64,000 bases of DNA from Actinomycetota bacterium (lineage in GTDB: Bacteria; Actinomycetota; UBA4738; HRBIN12), in contig DASQWI010000006.1 of NCBI GenBank assembly GCA_035640355.1, positions 124,001-188,000 of the forward strand, given 5' to 3'. Below are positions 19,931-28,655 of this stretch, piece by piece. Each line of letters starts with the position of its first letter. Within the stretch, counting starts at the first letter, position 1. The notes beneath the pieces are model-generated. The model ran no database searches. It saw only the letters and a list, made by a program, of their open reading frames with translations, and was not told where the DNA came from. The position numbers were made by a program, and so were the translations under genes.

Positions 19931-21106
19931 TCACGAGCGCTCCAGGATGACGGCGAGCCCCTGCCCGCCCGAGATGCACAGTGTCGCCAGGCCGAGCGCA
20001 GCACCGCGCGCTCGCATCTGATACGCGAGCGTGAGGACGATCCTCGCGCCGCTCATCCCGATCGGATGCCCCAGCGAGATCCCGCCGCCGAGGAGGTTCA
20101 GTCGGTCGCGGTCGAACTTGAGCTCTCGCTCGCACGCGATGATCTGCGCGGCGAACGCCTCGTTGATCTCGATCAGATCGATGTCGGCGAGCGAAAGTCC
20201 CGCCTTGTCCAGCACCTTCTTCGTCGCCGGGACCGGTCCGACCCCCATGATCTCCGGAGGTACGCCGGCCCACGACGAGGCCACGATCCTCGCGAGCGGT
20301 TCACGCCCCTCTCCGAGCGCCCTCGATTCGCTCATCACGACGGTCGCCGCCGCGCCGTCGGTGATGCCCGCTGAGTTGCCCGCCGTGACGGTGCCCGGAT
20401 CGCGGAACACCGGGGGCAACTTGGCCAGCGTGTCGAGCGTGGTGTCGGGACGCGGGTGTTCGTCCGCGCTCCCGACGAGCGTCCCGCCCTTCGGGTCGGC
20501 GATCTCGACGTCGAACATCTCCTCGGCCCGGGAGCCGCGTCCGGCTTCGGCCTTCTGCTGCGACTCGAGCGCGAACTCGTCCTGCTCTTCGCGGGAGATG
20601 CCGTACATGTCCACGAGGTTCTCGGCCGTCTCGCCCATGACCAGTCCGGAGAGCGGGTCGACCAAGCCATCGCGGTACATCGCGTCGTAGACCTTCGCGT
20701 CGCCGAGGCGATACCCGGTACGCATCCGATCCAAGAGGAACGGCACGCGCGACATGTTCTCCATTCCGCCCGCCAACACGACCTCCGATTCGCCCAGCGC
20801 GATCTGCTGCGCGGCGAGCTGGATCGCCTTCATGCCCGAGCCACAAGCCATGTTGACGTTGTAGGCCGACACGTCGGTGGGGACGCCCGCGCGAACGCTC
20901 ACTTGCCGCCCGGTGTTGGGACCGTTCCCCGCCTGTCGCGCGTGGCCGAAGATCGTCTGGTCGACGTCGTCGGGCTCCACCGACGACCGGCGCATCGCCT
21001 CGCGCGCCGCGAGGGCGCCGAGCTCGACCACCGAGACGTCGCCGTACGCGCCGAGGAACCGGCCGATCGGCGTCCTGGCGCCCTCGACGATGACGGCCGT
21101 CTCCAC
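19931..21106 (-). CDS. Acetyl-CoA C-acyltransferase (thiolase)
   Basis: 391-residue thiolase that condenses or cleaves acyl-CoA thioesters. The nucleophilic cysteine is C88 in NMACGSGMKAIQLA. The oxyanion/His motifs are NEAFAAQ and GGGISLGHPIGMSGAR, and the second cysteine is in LCISGGQGLA. Length and motifs fit the biosynthetic/degradative type II group; the direction cannot be told. It starts with GTG behind a leaderless-type -10. Confidence 0.93.
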   Translation of the reverse strand: METAVIVEGARTPIGRFLGAYGDVSVVELGALAAREAMRRSSVEPDDVDQTIFGHARQAGNGPNTGRQVSVRAGVPTDVSAYNVNMACGSGMKAIQLAAQQIALGESEVVLAGGMENMSRVPFLLDRMRTGYRLGDAKVYDAMYRDGLVDPLSGLVMGETAENLVDMYGISREEQDEFALESQQKAEAGRGSRAEEMFDVEIADPKGGTLVGSADEHPRPDTTLDTLAKLPPVFRDPGTVTAGNSAGITDGAAATVVMSESRALGEGREPLARIVASSWAGVPPEIMGVGPVPATKKVLDKAGLSLADIDLIEINEAFAAQIIACERELKFDRDRLNLLGGGISLGHPIGMSGARIVLTLAYQMRARGAALGLATLCISGGQGLAVILERS

Positions 21107-21112
21107 GCGCCA

Positions 21113-21118
21113 AGTGTA
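21113..21118 (-). promoter_or_regulatory. -10 hexamer of leaderless promoter (thiolase)
   Basis: TACACT on the minus strand, 6 nt before GTG 21106. Confidence 0.5.
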
Positions 21119-21169
21119 TCGACGGCCCTACTTGGATCAGGCATGCACGTGATCATTACCGCGCGTGCG

Positions 21170-22792
21170 TCACGCCGAGCGCGTGGAGGCCCGCAGCCTC
21201 GCCAGCAGGTGGTTCAGGCGCGACCCCCCCTCGACGGGCTCGGCGAGCGGGACGTCGGTCGACTCGATCGTGGGGCCGTTCCGCGCGATCCACGCCCTGA
21301 GAGCTCCGAGCTCGTCCGCGCGATCACGCGGGCAGGGCGACCCGAGCGGCGCCTCGACGGGGTCCGATCGGACCAGTGCGCCGTGCCGGAGTCGAAGCGC
21401 CACCCCATCGGGCTCGCGAAGGATGAGATCGGACGGCGCCACGAGCCAGCCGTCGATCCGTGAACGCGCGAGCGCCTCGGCAAGTGCGCGAAGTCGATCG
21501 CGCGCCAGCGCGGCCTCCTCGAACCGTTCGGCGTCCGCCAGCGTGTGCATCCGCGCCTCGAGCGCCGCGAGGAGCCCGCCCGGAGTGGAGAGGGAGGAGA
21601 CGAGCGACCGGACGAGCTCCCCGTAACGCTCGGGGGTGATGCGGCCGTCGCACGGCGCGGTGCACCGACCGATATCGGCGAGGGCGCACGGCGCGAATCG
21701 CGTCGACGCGCGCATCGCCTTGGTGCAGCGGCGGATGGGGACGAACTCCTCGAGCGCCTCCTTCGCCAAGCGCGCGCTCTGCGAGGAGGGGAACGGACCG
21801 AGGTAGACGCCGGGCCGCTTGGCCTCGCGGACCACCCTGATGCGGGGGTACGCCTCACGCGTGTCGAGGGCGAGGTAGGCGTAGCGCCGCCACGTCTTAC
21901 CCCTGCGGTTGTACTTCGGCTCGTGTTCTCGGATCAGCCGCGCCTCGACGACGAGCGACTCCAGCTCCGAGGCGCACTCCACGCCGTCGACCGAACGTGT
22001 TTCTGCCAGGAGGTTCTCGACCTTCTTGCGTGGATCGCCGTAGAAGTAGCTCTTGACGCGCGCGCGGAGGTCGTTCGACTTGCCGACGTAGAGGACGCGC
22101 CCGTCGCGTCCGCGGAACAGATACACCCCCGTCGAGTGCGGCAACGAGTCGGCGAGGCGGATCTTCCCGTAGTTCGGCCGGCCTCGTGCCCGGACGGCCG
22201 CGTGCAGGTCGCCGAGCGTGAGGATCCCCAGGCGCCCGCCCAGCTCGAGCAAGCCGTGCAGGACCTGGGCGCAGGCCTCGGCGTCCGGAAGCGCTCGGTG
22301 GCTTGGCCGGACGGTCGTTCGAAAGTACTGGGCGAGCGTCTGCAGCCTGACGTTCGGCACATCGGGCCACACCACGCGGCGCGCGAGTCGTGCTGTGCAA
22401 ACGGGCGGCGGCTCCAGCGGCTCGTACGCGAGCCGCTGCAGCGCGACGTTCAGGAACGTGAAGTCGAAGCGAGCATTGTGCGCGACGAACACGCCGCCGT
22501 GCGCGAATTCGGCGAACGAGGGAATGACCGCTTCGATCGCGGGTGCGCCTGTAACGGTGGCGTCGTCGATACCGGTGAGGTGCGTGATCTGGCGAGGGAT
22601 CGGTACGCCGGGGTTCACCAGCGTCTCGAACGTGCCGACGCGCTCGCCCCCGCGGAACTTGATCGCGCCGATCTCGGTGATGCCGCACTCGACCGGCGAT
22701 CCGCCGGTCGTCTCGAGATCCACGACGACGAAGGTGACGTCGGCGAGAGGAACGGCATCGTCGAGAACACCCTGGACGGCCTCGAGCGCCAC
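21170..22792 (-). CDS. DEDDh exonuclease fused to UvrC-like GIY-YIG nuclease
   Basis: 540-residue two-nuclease protein. The N-terminal DnaQ-type 3'-5' exonuclease shows motif I VVDLETTG (D25, E27), motif II HNARFDFTFL and motif III HRALPDAEA. The central GIY-YIG domain (about 228-310) contains GVYLFRGRDGRVLYVGKSNDLRARV, followed by a UvrC-like cysteine region (CTKAMRAS...CTAPCDGRITPERYGELV). Homologues occur in actinobacteria (the Rv2191 type). GTG 22792 has GGGAGGG 5 nt upstream. A LexA-type operator 44 bases upstream predicts SOS control. Confidence 0.93.
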   Translation of the reverse strand: MALEAVQGVLDDAVPLADVTFVVVDLETTGGSPVECGITEIGAIKFRGGERVGTFETLVNPGVPIPRQITHLTGIDDATVTGAPAIEAVIPSFAEFAHGGVFVAHNARFDFTFLNVALQRLAYEPLEPPPVCTARLARRVVWPDVPNVRLQTLAQYFRTTVRPSHRALPDAEACAQVLHGLLELGGRLGILTLGDLHAAVRARGRPNYGKIRLADSLPHSTGVYLFRGRDGRVLYVGKSNDLRARVKSYFYGDPRKKVENLLAETRSVDGVECASELESLVVEARLIREHEPKYNRRGKTWRRYAYLALDTREAYPRIRVVREAKRPGVYLGPFPSSQSARLAKEALEEFVPIRRCTKAMRASTRFAPCALADIGRCTAPCDGRITPERYGELVRSLVSSLSTPGGLLAALEARMHTLADAERFEEAALARDRLRALAEALARSRIDGWLVAPSDLILREPDGVALRLRHGALVRSDPVEAPLGSPCPRDRADELGALRAWIARNGPTIESTDVPLAEPVEGGSRLNHLLARLRASTRSA

Positions 22793-22828
22793 CGCGTCCC
22801 TCCCGGCGGGCCGCGCGAGGGGGCGTTC

Positions 22829-22834
22829 AGGCTA
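22829..22834 (-). promoter_or_regulatory. -10 hexamer of the exonuclease/GIY-YIG promoter
   Basis: TAGCCT on the minus strand, adjacent to the LexA-like box. It predicts a transcript start near 22822 and a leader of about 30 nt. Confidence 0.45.
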
Positions 22835-22835
22835 T

Positions 22836-22851
22836 CCGAACACGTGTTCGA
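22836..22851 (-). promoter_or_regulatory. LexA (SOS) box upstream of the exonuclease/GIY-YIG gene
   Basis: CCGAACACGTGTTCGA is the actinobacterial/Bacillus SOS box TCGAAC-N4-GTTCGA with a single mismatch at the first base. It lies next to the -10 element of the minus-strand promoter, a position where LexA would block RNA polymerase. Confidence 0.75.
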
Positions 22852-22893
22852 GCGTCAAGACCCGAGCAGAAGCGTCTTGAGTCGACGCGAGCT

Positions 22894-23172
22894 TCAGGCC
22901 ACGAAGCGGACGAGGCGGCGGCGCTGTTGCTCGGTCAGCCCGCCCCATACGCCGTAACGCTCCCCGTTCTTCAGCGCCCACGCGAGACAGAGCTCGCGGA
23001 TGCCGCAAGCAGCGCAGTAGGCGAGCGCCGGACCCGCCTCCTCTTCCGAGGTGGGGAAGAACACGTCCGGATCGATGCCGTGACAGGCGGCGCTCTCCTG
23101 CCACATGTCTGGGGGAGAGGGGTTCGGTGGGAGTGACGTCAGGTCGATGCCCGCGATGCGCTCCTTGGTCAC
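22894..23172 (-). CDS. WhiB-family transcriptional regulator
   Basis: 92-residue [4Fe-4S] WhiB-like protein, a family restricted to actinobacteria and their phages. The four ligand cysteines are C30, C53, C56 and C62 (spacing C-x22-C-x2-C-x5-C). The sigma-contacting turn GVWGGLT follows at 74-80, then a basic tail EQQRRRLVRFVA. GTG 23172 is preceded by AGGAG at 5 nt; an upstream in-frame ATG at 23208 lacks such a site. The subclass cannot be fixed from this sequence alone. Confidence 0.92.
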   Translation of the reverse strand: MTKERIAGIDLTSLPPNPSPPDMWQESAACHGIDPDVFFPTSEEEAGPALAYCAACGIRELCLAWALKNGERYGVWGGLTEQQRRRLVRFVA

Positions 23173-23308
23173 CTTCGCTCCTGCGTGCCGCGTTTCCACG
23201 TCGTCCACCTCGGTCCACCGGGGGGCGACGGCCGCTTTGTATCAGTGGAAGGACCGTGGAAAACAGTCTTGAAAACTCGAAGGGGGAGGAGTAGGTGGCT
23301 CGATCGGA

Positions 23309-24184
23309 CTAGCCTGAGCGCCGCCGGATCGGCGTTCCGGAAGCTGTGGAAAATTCCAGTTCCCGCGCCTCCCAGCGGAGGCGGACCAGACCTCTGTCCC
23401 CCCACGCGCTCGTGACCACGCCGGCGCTTTGCCCGTCGGCGAGCACCTCCTCGCCGGTGGCGACCGGCCCGCCGACGTCGACGGGGAGGACCACTCGGGT
23501 GGGATGCCCTCGGTTCGCCACCTTCGCCACCGCCTCCTGTCCCAGGAAGCATCCCTTCGAGCGATCGGTCACCGGCGGGCCGTCGAGACCGGCCTCGGCC
23601 GGCAGGGATTCCTCATCGAGATCCGCGGGGAACGCGGGGTCACCTCGGAGGATCCGCCGCGCGTCGACGGCCTCGGGTCCCACAGCCTCGAGCCCGTCGC
23701 CGCGGAGCCGTTCGCGAACGTCGTTCAGGGCGTCCTCGTCGCTCGCGCCGACCAGGATGTCGAACCCGCCCGCAAGTACCGAGGGACGCCACACCTCGTT
23801 GAGCCACGTGGGTGGCGCCTCGCCCCCCGGGACCCCGAACAATCGAAAGCGCGAGGGGTAAGTCGTGACGTCCGAAGAAAGGACGTACGGCAGGAGCAGG
23901 TCGGCGATCCCCGCGGGCTGATCTGCCGGCTGCGCGAGCGCGAACCCGGTGTCGCCGAGACCCAGCACGTGAAAGCTCGCGCGGATCCGGCCCGTCGGCG
24001 AGAGCAGGAGCGACGGCCGCGAGTCGAAGCGTTCGAGCGTCATGACGTCGGTCGTGACGAGGTCGTTCAGCCAGTCGCGTGCGTCGCCCCCCGACACGAT
24101 GGTGACGGCGACGTCCTCGAGCTCGGCGAACGCGCGACCGGAGTCCAGCGCGTCGACCGCTCCTTCCAGAGCCTGGGTGACCAC
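23309..24184 (-). CDS. ygfZ: YgfZ/CAF17-type folate-binding Fe-S maintenance protein
   Basis: 291-residue GcvT-fold protein that uses folate to support Fe-S enzymes. The family signature is present as KGCFLGQEAVAKV (K-G-C-x-x-G-Q-E), near residue 215. The aminomethyltransferase-like N-terminal half contains GDARDWLNDLVTTD. I chose the GTG at 24184 rather than an upstream ATG because TATCCT lies 6 nt before it. It is transcribed divergently from pimB, with only 19 bases between start codons. Confidence 0.87.
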   Translation of the reverse strand: MVTQALEGAVDALDSGRAFAELEDVAVTIVSGGDARDWLNDLVTTDVMTLERFDSRPSLLLSPTGRIRASFHVLGLGDTGFALAQPADQPAGIADLLLPYVLSSDVTTYPSRFRLFGVPGGEAPPTWLNEVWRPSVLAGGFDILVGASDEDALNDVRERLRGDGLEAVGPEAVDARRILRGDPAFPADLDEESLPAEAGLDGPPVTDRSKGCFLGQEAVAKVANRGHPTRVVLPVDVGGPVATGEEVLADGQSAGVVTSAWGDRGLVRLRWEARELEFSTASGTPIRRRSG

Positions 24185-24190
24185 TCTGAG

Positions 24191-24196
24191 AGGATA
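24191..24196 (-). promoter_or_regulatory. -10 hexamer of leaderless promoter (ygfZ)
   Basis: TATCCT on the minus strand with a 6-nt spacer to GTG 24184. Confidence 0.5.
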
Positions 24197-24203
24197 GGCG
24201 GCC

Positions 24204-25361
24204 GTGCAGATCCCGCGGACGCTCGTCGTGACCAACGACTATCCGCCGCGGATCGGCGGCATCCAGCGGTCGCTCGAGGCGCTCGTGGGACGGCTCCCCG
24301 CGGACCGCGTCGCGGTGCTGTGCCCCGCCTGGGACGGCGCGGACGCCTTCGACGCCACCGCGCCGTATCGCGTGTTCCGACAGCCCGATCGCTTCTTGTG
24401 GCCAACGCCCGGCGTCGCACGCCAGGTCCGAGCGGCGATCGAACAGTTCGGTGCGGAGGTCGTGTTGTTCGGATCGACGTACCCGCTCGCGTTGCTCGGA
24501 CCGGGGCTGGCAAAGCGCGGAACTCCGTACGTCACCGGAGCCCACGGGTTCGAGTACTGGCTGTCGATCGCGCCCGGGGCACACGGCCTCATGCGTCGCG
24601 CGACCTCGCGTGCCGCGCGCATGGTCGTGATGTCGAGTGCGTTCATCGCGCGGGTCGTCCGCACGGCCGTCCCCGAGCGCGTCCCGGTGTCGGTGATGTA
24701 CCCGGGCGCCGACATCGAGACGTTCCATCCCGACGTGGCGTTCGAGGGGATCCGCGACGCTCACGCTCTGGGGGACCGGAGACTCGTCGTCTCCGTGAGC
24801 CGTCTCGTTCGTCGTAAGGGTCAGGACGTGCTCATCCGGGCGATGCCGGCGATCCGCGAGCGCGTTCCGGACGCGGCGCTCCTGATCGTCGGCGGCGGGC
24901 CGTACCGAGAGCGGCTCGAGGAGCTGGCGATGCAGGCGCCCGCCGGCTCGGTCGTCTTCGCCGGTGAGGTCTCCGAGGCAGATCTGCCCCGCTACTACCG
25001 GGTAGGTCACGTCTTCGCCATGCCGTGCCGGAACCGAGCCGGAGGCCTGGAGGTCGAGGGTCTCGGTCTCGTCTTCTTGGAGGCTGCCGCGTGCGCTCGA
25101 CCTGTTGTGGTGGGCGATTCGGGCGGCGCGCGGGAGACGCTGATCGACGGGGTCACCGGAGTGCTCGTCGAGGGAAGCGATGTGTCCGCGGTCGCGGACG
25201 CGATCGCCGGTCTGCTCGAGGAACCGTCGCGCGCCGATGCGATGGGGGCGGCCGGCAGGACCCTCGTCGAGCGCCGCTTCACGTGGGAGCGCGCTGCCGA
25301 GCAGCTCGCCGGGTGGCTCCGCGAGGCCGCAGATTCCAGGCCTCAAGCTTCGCCTCGGTAG
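24204..25361 (+). CDS. pimB: GT4 mannosyltransferase, PimB' type (phosphatidylinositol mannoside synthesis)
   Basis: 385-residue GT-B glycosyltransferase. VTNDYPPRIGGIQRSLE at the N-terminus matches the PimB' hallmark. The C-terminal nucleotide-sugar domain has VSRLVRRKGQDVLIRAMP and the family EX7E motif near EVEGLGLVFLEAAA. PimB' adds the second mannose to phosphatidylinositol monomannoside at the cytoplasmic membrane. Its neighbours (SRPBCC, ArsA, CPIC protein, DEDD exonuclease) recall mycobacterial synteny, which supports the name. A strong hairpin follows its stop. Confidence 0.85.
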   Translation: MQIPRTLVVTNDYPPRIGGIQRSLEALVGRLPADRVAVLCPAWDGADAFDATAPYRVFRQPDRFLWPTPGVARQVRAAIEQFGAEVVLFGSTYPLALLGPGLAKRGTPYVTGAHGFEYWLSIAPGAHGLMRRATSRAARMVVMSSAFIARVVRTAVPERVPVSVMYPGADIETFHPDVAFEGIRDAHALGDRRLVVSVSRLVRRKGQDVLIRAMPAIRERVPDAALLIVGGGPYRERLEELAMQAPAGSVVFAGEVSEADLPRYYRVGHVFAMPCRNRAGGLEVEGLGLVFLEAAACARPVVVGDSGGARETLIDGVTGVLVEGSDVSAVADAIAGLLEEPSRADAMGAAGRTLVERRFTWERAAEQLAGWLREAADSRPQASPR

Positions 25362-25362
25362 G

Positions 25363-25394
25363 CCCGAACGAGAACACGTGGGATCTCGTTCGGG
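25363..25394 (+). terminator. Perfect 11-bp hairpin, probable terminator after pimB
   Basis: CCCGAACGAGA (25363-25373) and TCTCGTTCGGG (25384-25394) form a perfect stem around a 10-nt loop, starting two bases after the pimB stop. There is no U-tract, as is common for actinobacterial terminators. It could instead be an operator for the SRPBCC gene. Confidence 0.6.
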
Positions 25395-25466
25395 AAGTGC
25401 CAACTCCGGTCGGTCTCGGCCGCATCGGGAGAACGGCGTGGTCGCGTTAGTAGCATCGGTCTCCGC

Positions 25467-25910
25467 ATGAGCGAGCAGACCGAGGGCCAGACCGTCATCA
25501 ACGCATCGGCCGAGGAGATCATGGACGTGCTGACGGACTTCGAGGCGTATCCGGAGTGGGCCGAGGTGAAGTCCGTTCGCGTCCTCGAGCGGGGCGAAGG
25601 AGGACTCGGCACGAAGGTGCACTTCGAGGTCGACGTACCGGTCCTCGGCGCCGCGAGCTACACGCTCGCGTACCGCTACGCACCCGCCGACGGCGGCATG
25701 TCGTGGCTCTCGACGCAAGCGCAGGGCGCCGTCTCACAGATCTCCGGTGAGTACCTGTTGTCCCAGGTCGACGACCGCGAGACCAAGGTGATCTACCGCT
25801 TGTCGGTCGATCTGGGCGTGCTGCTGCCCGGGTTCGTCAGGACCCAAGGCGAGCGCCGCGTCATCGAGAACGCGCTCGACGGACTGAAGGGCCGCGTCGA
25901 GGGCGTCTGA
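25467..25910 (+). CDS. SRPBCC (START-like) family protein
   Basis: 147-residue helix-grip protein with a hydrophobic ligand cavity: QTVINASAEEIMDVLTDFEAYPEWAEVKSVRVLER at the N-terminus and a long C-terminal helix (GERRVIENALDGLKGRVEGV). The ligand is unknown. It lies between pimB and an ArsA-type ATPase, as its relatives do in mycobacteria. TAGCAT at 25451-25456 is 10 nt before the ATG, a possible leaderless promoter. Confidence 0.82.
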   Translation: MSEQTEGQTVINASAEEIMDVLTDFEAYPEWAEVKSVRVLERGEGGLGTKVHFEVDVPVLGAASYTLAYRYAPADGGMSWLSTQAQGAVSQISGEYLLSQVDDRETKVIYRLSVDLGVLLPGFVRTQGERRVIENALDGLKGRVEGV

Positions 25911-25996
25911 ACCGCTCCTCCACACGGGCCGCAGCCGACGTCGTTCCCTCAGCGGCCCTCCACGCGAGTCGTGGCCGCGGAGAAGGCCCCGGCGGG

Positions 25997-26002
25997 TAGG
26001 CT
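25997..26002 (+). promoter_or_regulatory. -10 hexamer of leaderless promoter (ArsA-type gene)
   Basis: TAGGCT, 8 nt before ATG 26011, with no Shine-Dalgarno. Confidence 0.55.
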
Positions 26003-26010
26003 ACCCACGG

Positions 26011-27228
26011 ATGCGCGTACTGCTCTTCACCGGCAAGGGCGGTGTGGGAAAGACGACCGTCGCCGCCGCAACCGCCGTTCGGGCCGCGGCGTCCGGTAAC
26101 AGAACGCTGGTGATGAGCACCGACCCCGCGCACTCACTCGCGGACTCGTTCGACACCCAGATCGGCGAGCACGCGACCCCGGTCACGGACAACCTGTGGG
26201 CCGAGCAGATCGACGCGCAAGGCCGGCTCGAGACCAACTGGCGCGAGATCCAGGACTACTTCGTACAGCTCATGAACTGGGCCGGCGTCGACACGATCCA
26301 GGCAGAGGAGCTCTCGGTGATCCCGGGCCTCGACGAGATCTTCAGCCTGATCGACGTGAAGACGCACGTCGAGGAGGGCAAGTACGACCTACTCGTGGTG
26401 GATTGCGCACCGACCGCTGAGACGCTGCGACTCCTGTCGCTGCCGGAGATCATGAACTGGTACATCGAGCGCATCTTCCCCGTGCAGCGCCGGCTCGTCC
26501 GCGGGGTCCGGCCGATCGTGACGAGGATGACGTCGCTGCCGATCGCCGGCGATCGGTTCTTCGCCGCGGTCGAGCGATTGCACCACAACCTCGACGCGGT
26601 GCACCGGATCCTGACGGACGAGAAGTCTTCGACCGTTCGGCTCGTCGTCAACCCGGAGAAGATGGTCATCGCGGAGGCGCGCCGCACGTACACGTACCTC
26701 GGGTTGTTCGGGTACCGCGTGGACGCCGTGGTCGTGAATCGGATCATCCCCGAGGGCGTCACCGACCCCTACTTCGGCAAGTGGAAGGACATTCAGGCCG
26801 AGCACCTGGAGACGGTGAAGGAGTCGTTCGAGCCGGTTCCGATCCTCACCGCCAAGCTGTTCGACCGCGAGATGGTTGGCGTCCCTCTGCTCGAGGACAT
26901 GGGGCACGAGGTGTACGGGGCCCGCCGAGTCGTTGACGTGCTGTTCCAGGACCACCCGATCCGCGTGCGGCGGCGCGGACGAGGGTACGTCCTGGTGATG
27001 CGCCTGCCGTTCGTCTCGCGTGAGGACATGGACATCCATCGACGAGGCGATGAGCTCTACGTTCGCGTCGGCACGTACAAGCGGAACCTCGCGCTCCCCC
27101 AGACGCTGCAGCGGCTCGAGGTGCGCGGCGCGAACTTCGTCGGCGACCAACTCGAGATCGCCTTCGCTCCGACGGACACCGCCACGCATTCGGCGGGCGG
27201 GGAGGCATCAGGAACGCAGAGGACATGA
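26011..27228 (+). CDS. ArsA/GET3-type ATPase with C-terminal alpha-crystallin-like domain
   Basis: 405 residues. A deviant Walker A (GKGGVGKTT, residues 8-16), STDPAHSLADSF switch I, VVDCAPTAETLRLL switch II and VVNPEKMVIAEARRTYTYL identify a GET3/ArsA ATPase. The last 80 residues (LPFVSREDMDIHRRGDELYVRVGTYKRNLALP) form an HSP20-like fold seen in bacterial members. Arsenite-binding cysteines are not apparent, so a client-targeting or assembly role is more likely than arsenic export (inference). It heads an operon running to about 31.1 kb. Confidence 0.88.
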   Translation: MRVLLFTGKGGVGKTTVAAATAVRAAASGNRTLVMSTDPAHSLADSFDTQIGEHATPVTDNLWAEQIDAQGRLETNWREIQDYFVQLMNWAGVDTIQAEELSVIPGLDEIFSLIDVKTHVEEGKYDLLVVDCAPTAETLRLLSLPEIMNWYIERIFPVQRRLVRGVRPIVTRMTSLPIAGDRFFAAVERLHHNLDAVHRILTDEKSSTVRLVVNPEKMVIAEARRTYTYLGLFGYRVDAVVVNRIIPEGVTDPYFGKWKDIQAEHLETVKESFEPVPILTAKLFDREMVGVPLLEDMGHEVYGARRVVDVLFQDHPIRVRRRGRGYVLVMRLPFVSREDMDIHRRGDELYVRVGTYKRNLALPQTLQRLEVRGANFVGDQLEIAFAPTDTATHSAGGEASGTQRT

Positions 27229-27234
27229 GCGAGC

Positions 27235-27516
27235 GTGGCTGAGGCCAGGGCGAAGTCGGGCCCTCAACGGACGGGACGGGCGACCGCCGACACGAGCGGG
27301 GACGCCTCGACGAGACCGGTGTGCACGGTGGCGTTCTGTCCGATCTGCATGGCGGTCACGGCGACACAGGGGTCGTCGCCCGACGCGGTTGAACACCTGC
27401 TGAACGCGGCGCGTGAGTTCTTCCTCGCGGCGCGCGCGGTCATCGCCGCGCGCGCGGATGATCTCGAACGGAAGGACGAGACATCGCGCCGGCTCGAGAG
27501 GATCGACATCGAATGA
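27235..27516 (+). CDS. Small CPIC-motif protein
   Basis: 93 residues, starting with GTG six bases after the ArsA-type gene. After a disordered N-terminus comes VCTVAFCPICMAVTATQG (cysteine pair CPIC plus an upstream Cys), then PDAVEHLLNAAREFFLAARAVI and a helical tail. Small proteins with a CPIC motif sit beside ArsA in other actinobacteria as far as I recall; the function is unknown. Its stop overlaps the next start as ATGA. Confidence 0.65.
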   Translation: MAEARAKSGPQRTGRATADTSGDASTRPVCTVAFCPICMAVTATQGSSPDAVEHLLNAAREFFLAARAVIAARADDLERKDETSRRLERIDIE

Positions 27517-28631
27517 CCGCGCTCGACCGCGGACTTCTCCGGAAGCTCGCGGAGTGGGACGCCTCCCTCCCCGTCACGACGGTGTACGTCACGGTCGACG
27601 GGCGCAGGTACCCCCGAAAGGCCGACTACGAGCTGCGGCTCGACGACCTTCTCCGCAACGCCCGTGGCCAGGCGAGGGCTCTCGACCGCGACGCGATCCG
27701 CTCGGTCGATCGCGACGTCGCAGCGATGTCGGAGTTCGTGCGAGACGAGTTCGATCGCGGCGACACGAAGGGGCTGGCCATGTTCTCGTCGAACGGCGCG
27801 GGGCTGTGGGAGGTGGTGCGTGTCTCGAGGCCCGTCCGCGATCGCGCAATCGTCGCGCCGGAGGCCGATCTCGTGCCGCTCGAGTCGCTCGTCGAGACGT
27901 ACAGGCCGACGGGTGTGGCGCTCGTCGACTTCGAGAAGGCACGGCTGTTCCTGGTCGATATGGGGCGGATCGATGAGGTCAGCGACCTGTGGGACGACGT
28001 GCCCGGCCGCCACGACCAGGGCGGATGGGCGCAGATGCGGATGCAGCGACACGTGGACGACCACCGGACTCGGCACATCAAGCACGTCGCCGACGCGCTG
28101 TTCAAGCTGTGGCGACGAACCAGGTTCGAACAGCTTGCGCTGGCCGGTCCGCCCGAGCCGCAGCACGAGCTCGAGACGTCCTTGCACGATTACCTGCGAC
28201 GGAGGGTCCGAGCGACATTCACGTTGGCGATGACCGCCTCGCGCGGCGATGTTCTCGACCGGATCCTCCAGCTCGAGGAGGACGTGGAGCGCGAGCGCGA
28301 ACGGAACGCGGTCGAGCGCCTCTCGCGAGCCGCCGCGACCGACCGAGGTGTGATCGGCCTGGAGGACACGCTTCGAGCGGTCTCGGAAGCGCGGGTCGAC
28401 GAGCTCGTCGTGCCGTTCGATCTGTCGACGCCGGGAGCTGCGTGCGGTGCGTGCGGGCGACTCACGACGCGTGTGGGCCGGTGCCCGACCTGCGGCGGGA
28501 CCATGCAGCGCGTGCCCGACGTCGTGGAATCGGCCGTGGCGGCCGCGTTCCGCACGGGGGCGAGGGTCGAGGTTGTGCTCGACCAGGGCCTGCATGAGCT
28601 CGAGGGGATCGGCGCCCTGTTGCGTTTCTAA
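27513..28631 (+). CDS. Vms1/eRF1-like (baeRF) family protein, candidate peptidyl-tRNA hydrolase
   Basis: 372-residue protein of the bacterial eRF1-related group. The catalytic-loop motif GGWAQMRMQRHVDDH (residues 170-184) has the glutamine equivalent to that of Vms1/ANKZF1, which cleaves nascent chains from stalled-ribosome tRNA. A second Rossmann-like domain (DVLDRILQLEEDVERERERNAV) is followed by a zinc ribbon, CGACGRL...CPTCGG (about 310-330). Activity in rescue of stalled ribosomes is inference from family. It is embedded in the ArsA operon by a 4-base overlap. Confidence 0.78.
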   Translation: MTALDRGLLRKLAEWDASLPVTTVYVTVDGRRYPRKADYELRLDDLLRNARGQARALDRDAIRSVDRDVAAMSEFVRDEFDRGDTKGLAMFSSNGAGLWEVVRVSRPVRDRAIVAPEADLVPLESLVETYRPTGVALVDFEKARLFLVDMGRIDEVSDLWDDVPGRHDQGGWAQMRMQRHVDDHRTRHIKHVADALFKLWRRTRFEQLALAGPPEPQHELETSLHDYLRRRVRATFTLAMTASRGDVLDRILQLEEDVERERERNAVERLSRAAATDRGVIGLEDTLRAVSEARVDELVVPFDLSTPGAACGACGRLTTRVGRCPTCGGTMQRVPDVVESAVAAAFRTGARVEVVLDQGLHELEGIGALLRF

Positions 28632-28655
28632 CCGAACGCCTGTAAGCAACACCGC

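Noticed and set aside
23173-23308. Direct TCCAC-type repeats upstream of whiB as operator sites
   Set aside because: The copies are irregular and partly expected in this sequence composition, so I could not support them as a defined site.
23640-25718. Long minus-strand open frame (about 690 codons) across pimB
   Set aside because: The composition is typical of antisense GC-rich DNA and there is no recognisable domain. pimB and ygfZ on their own strands explain the region.
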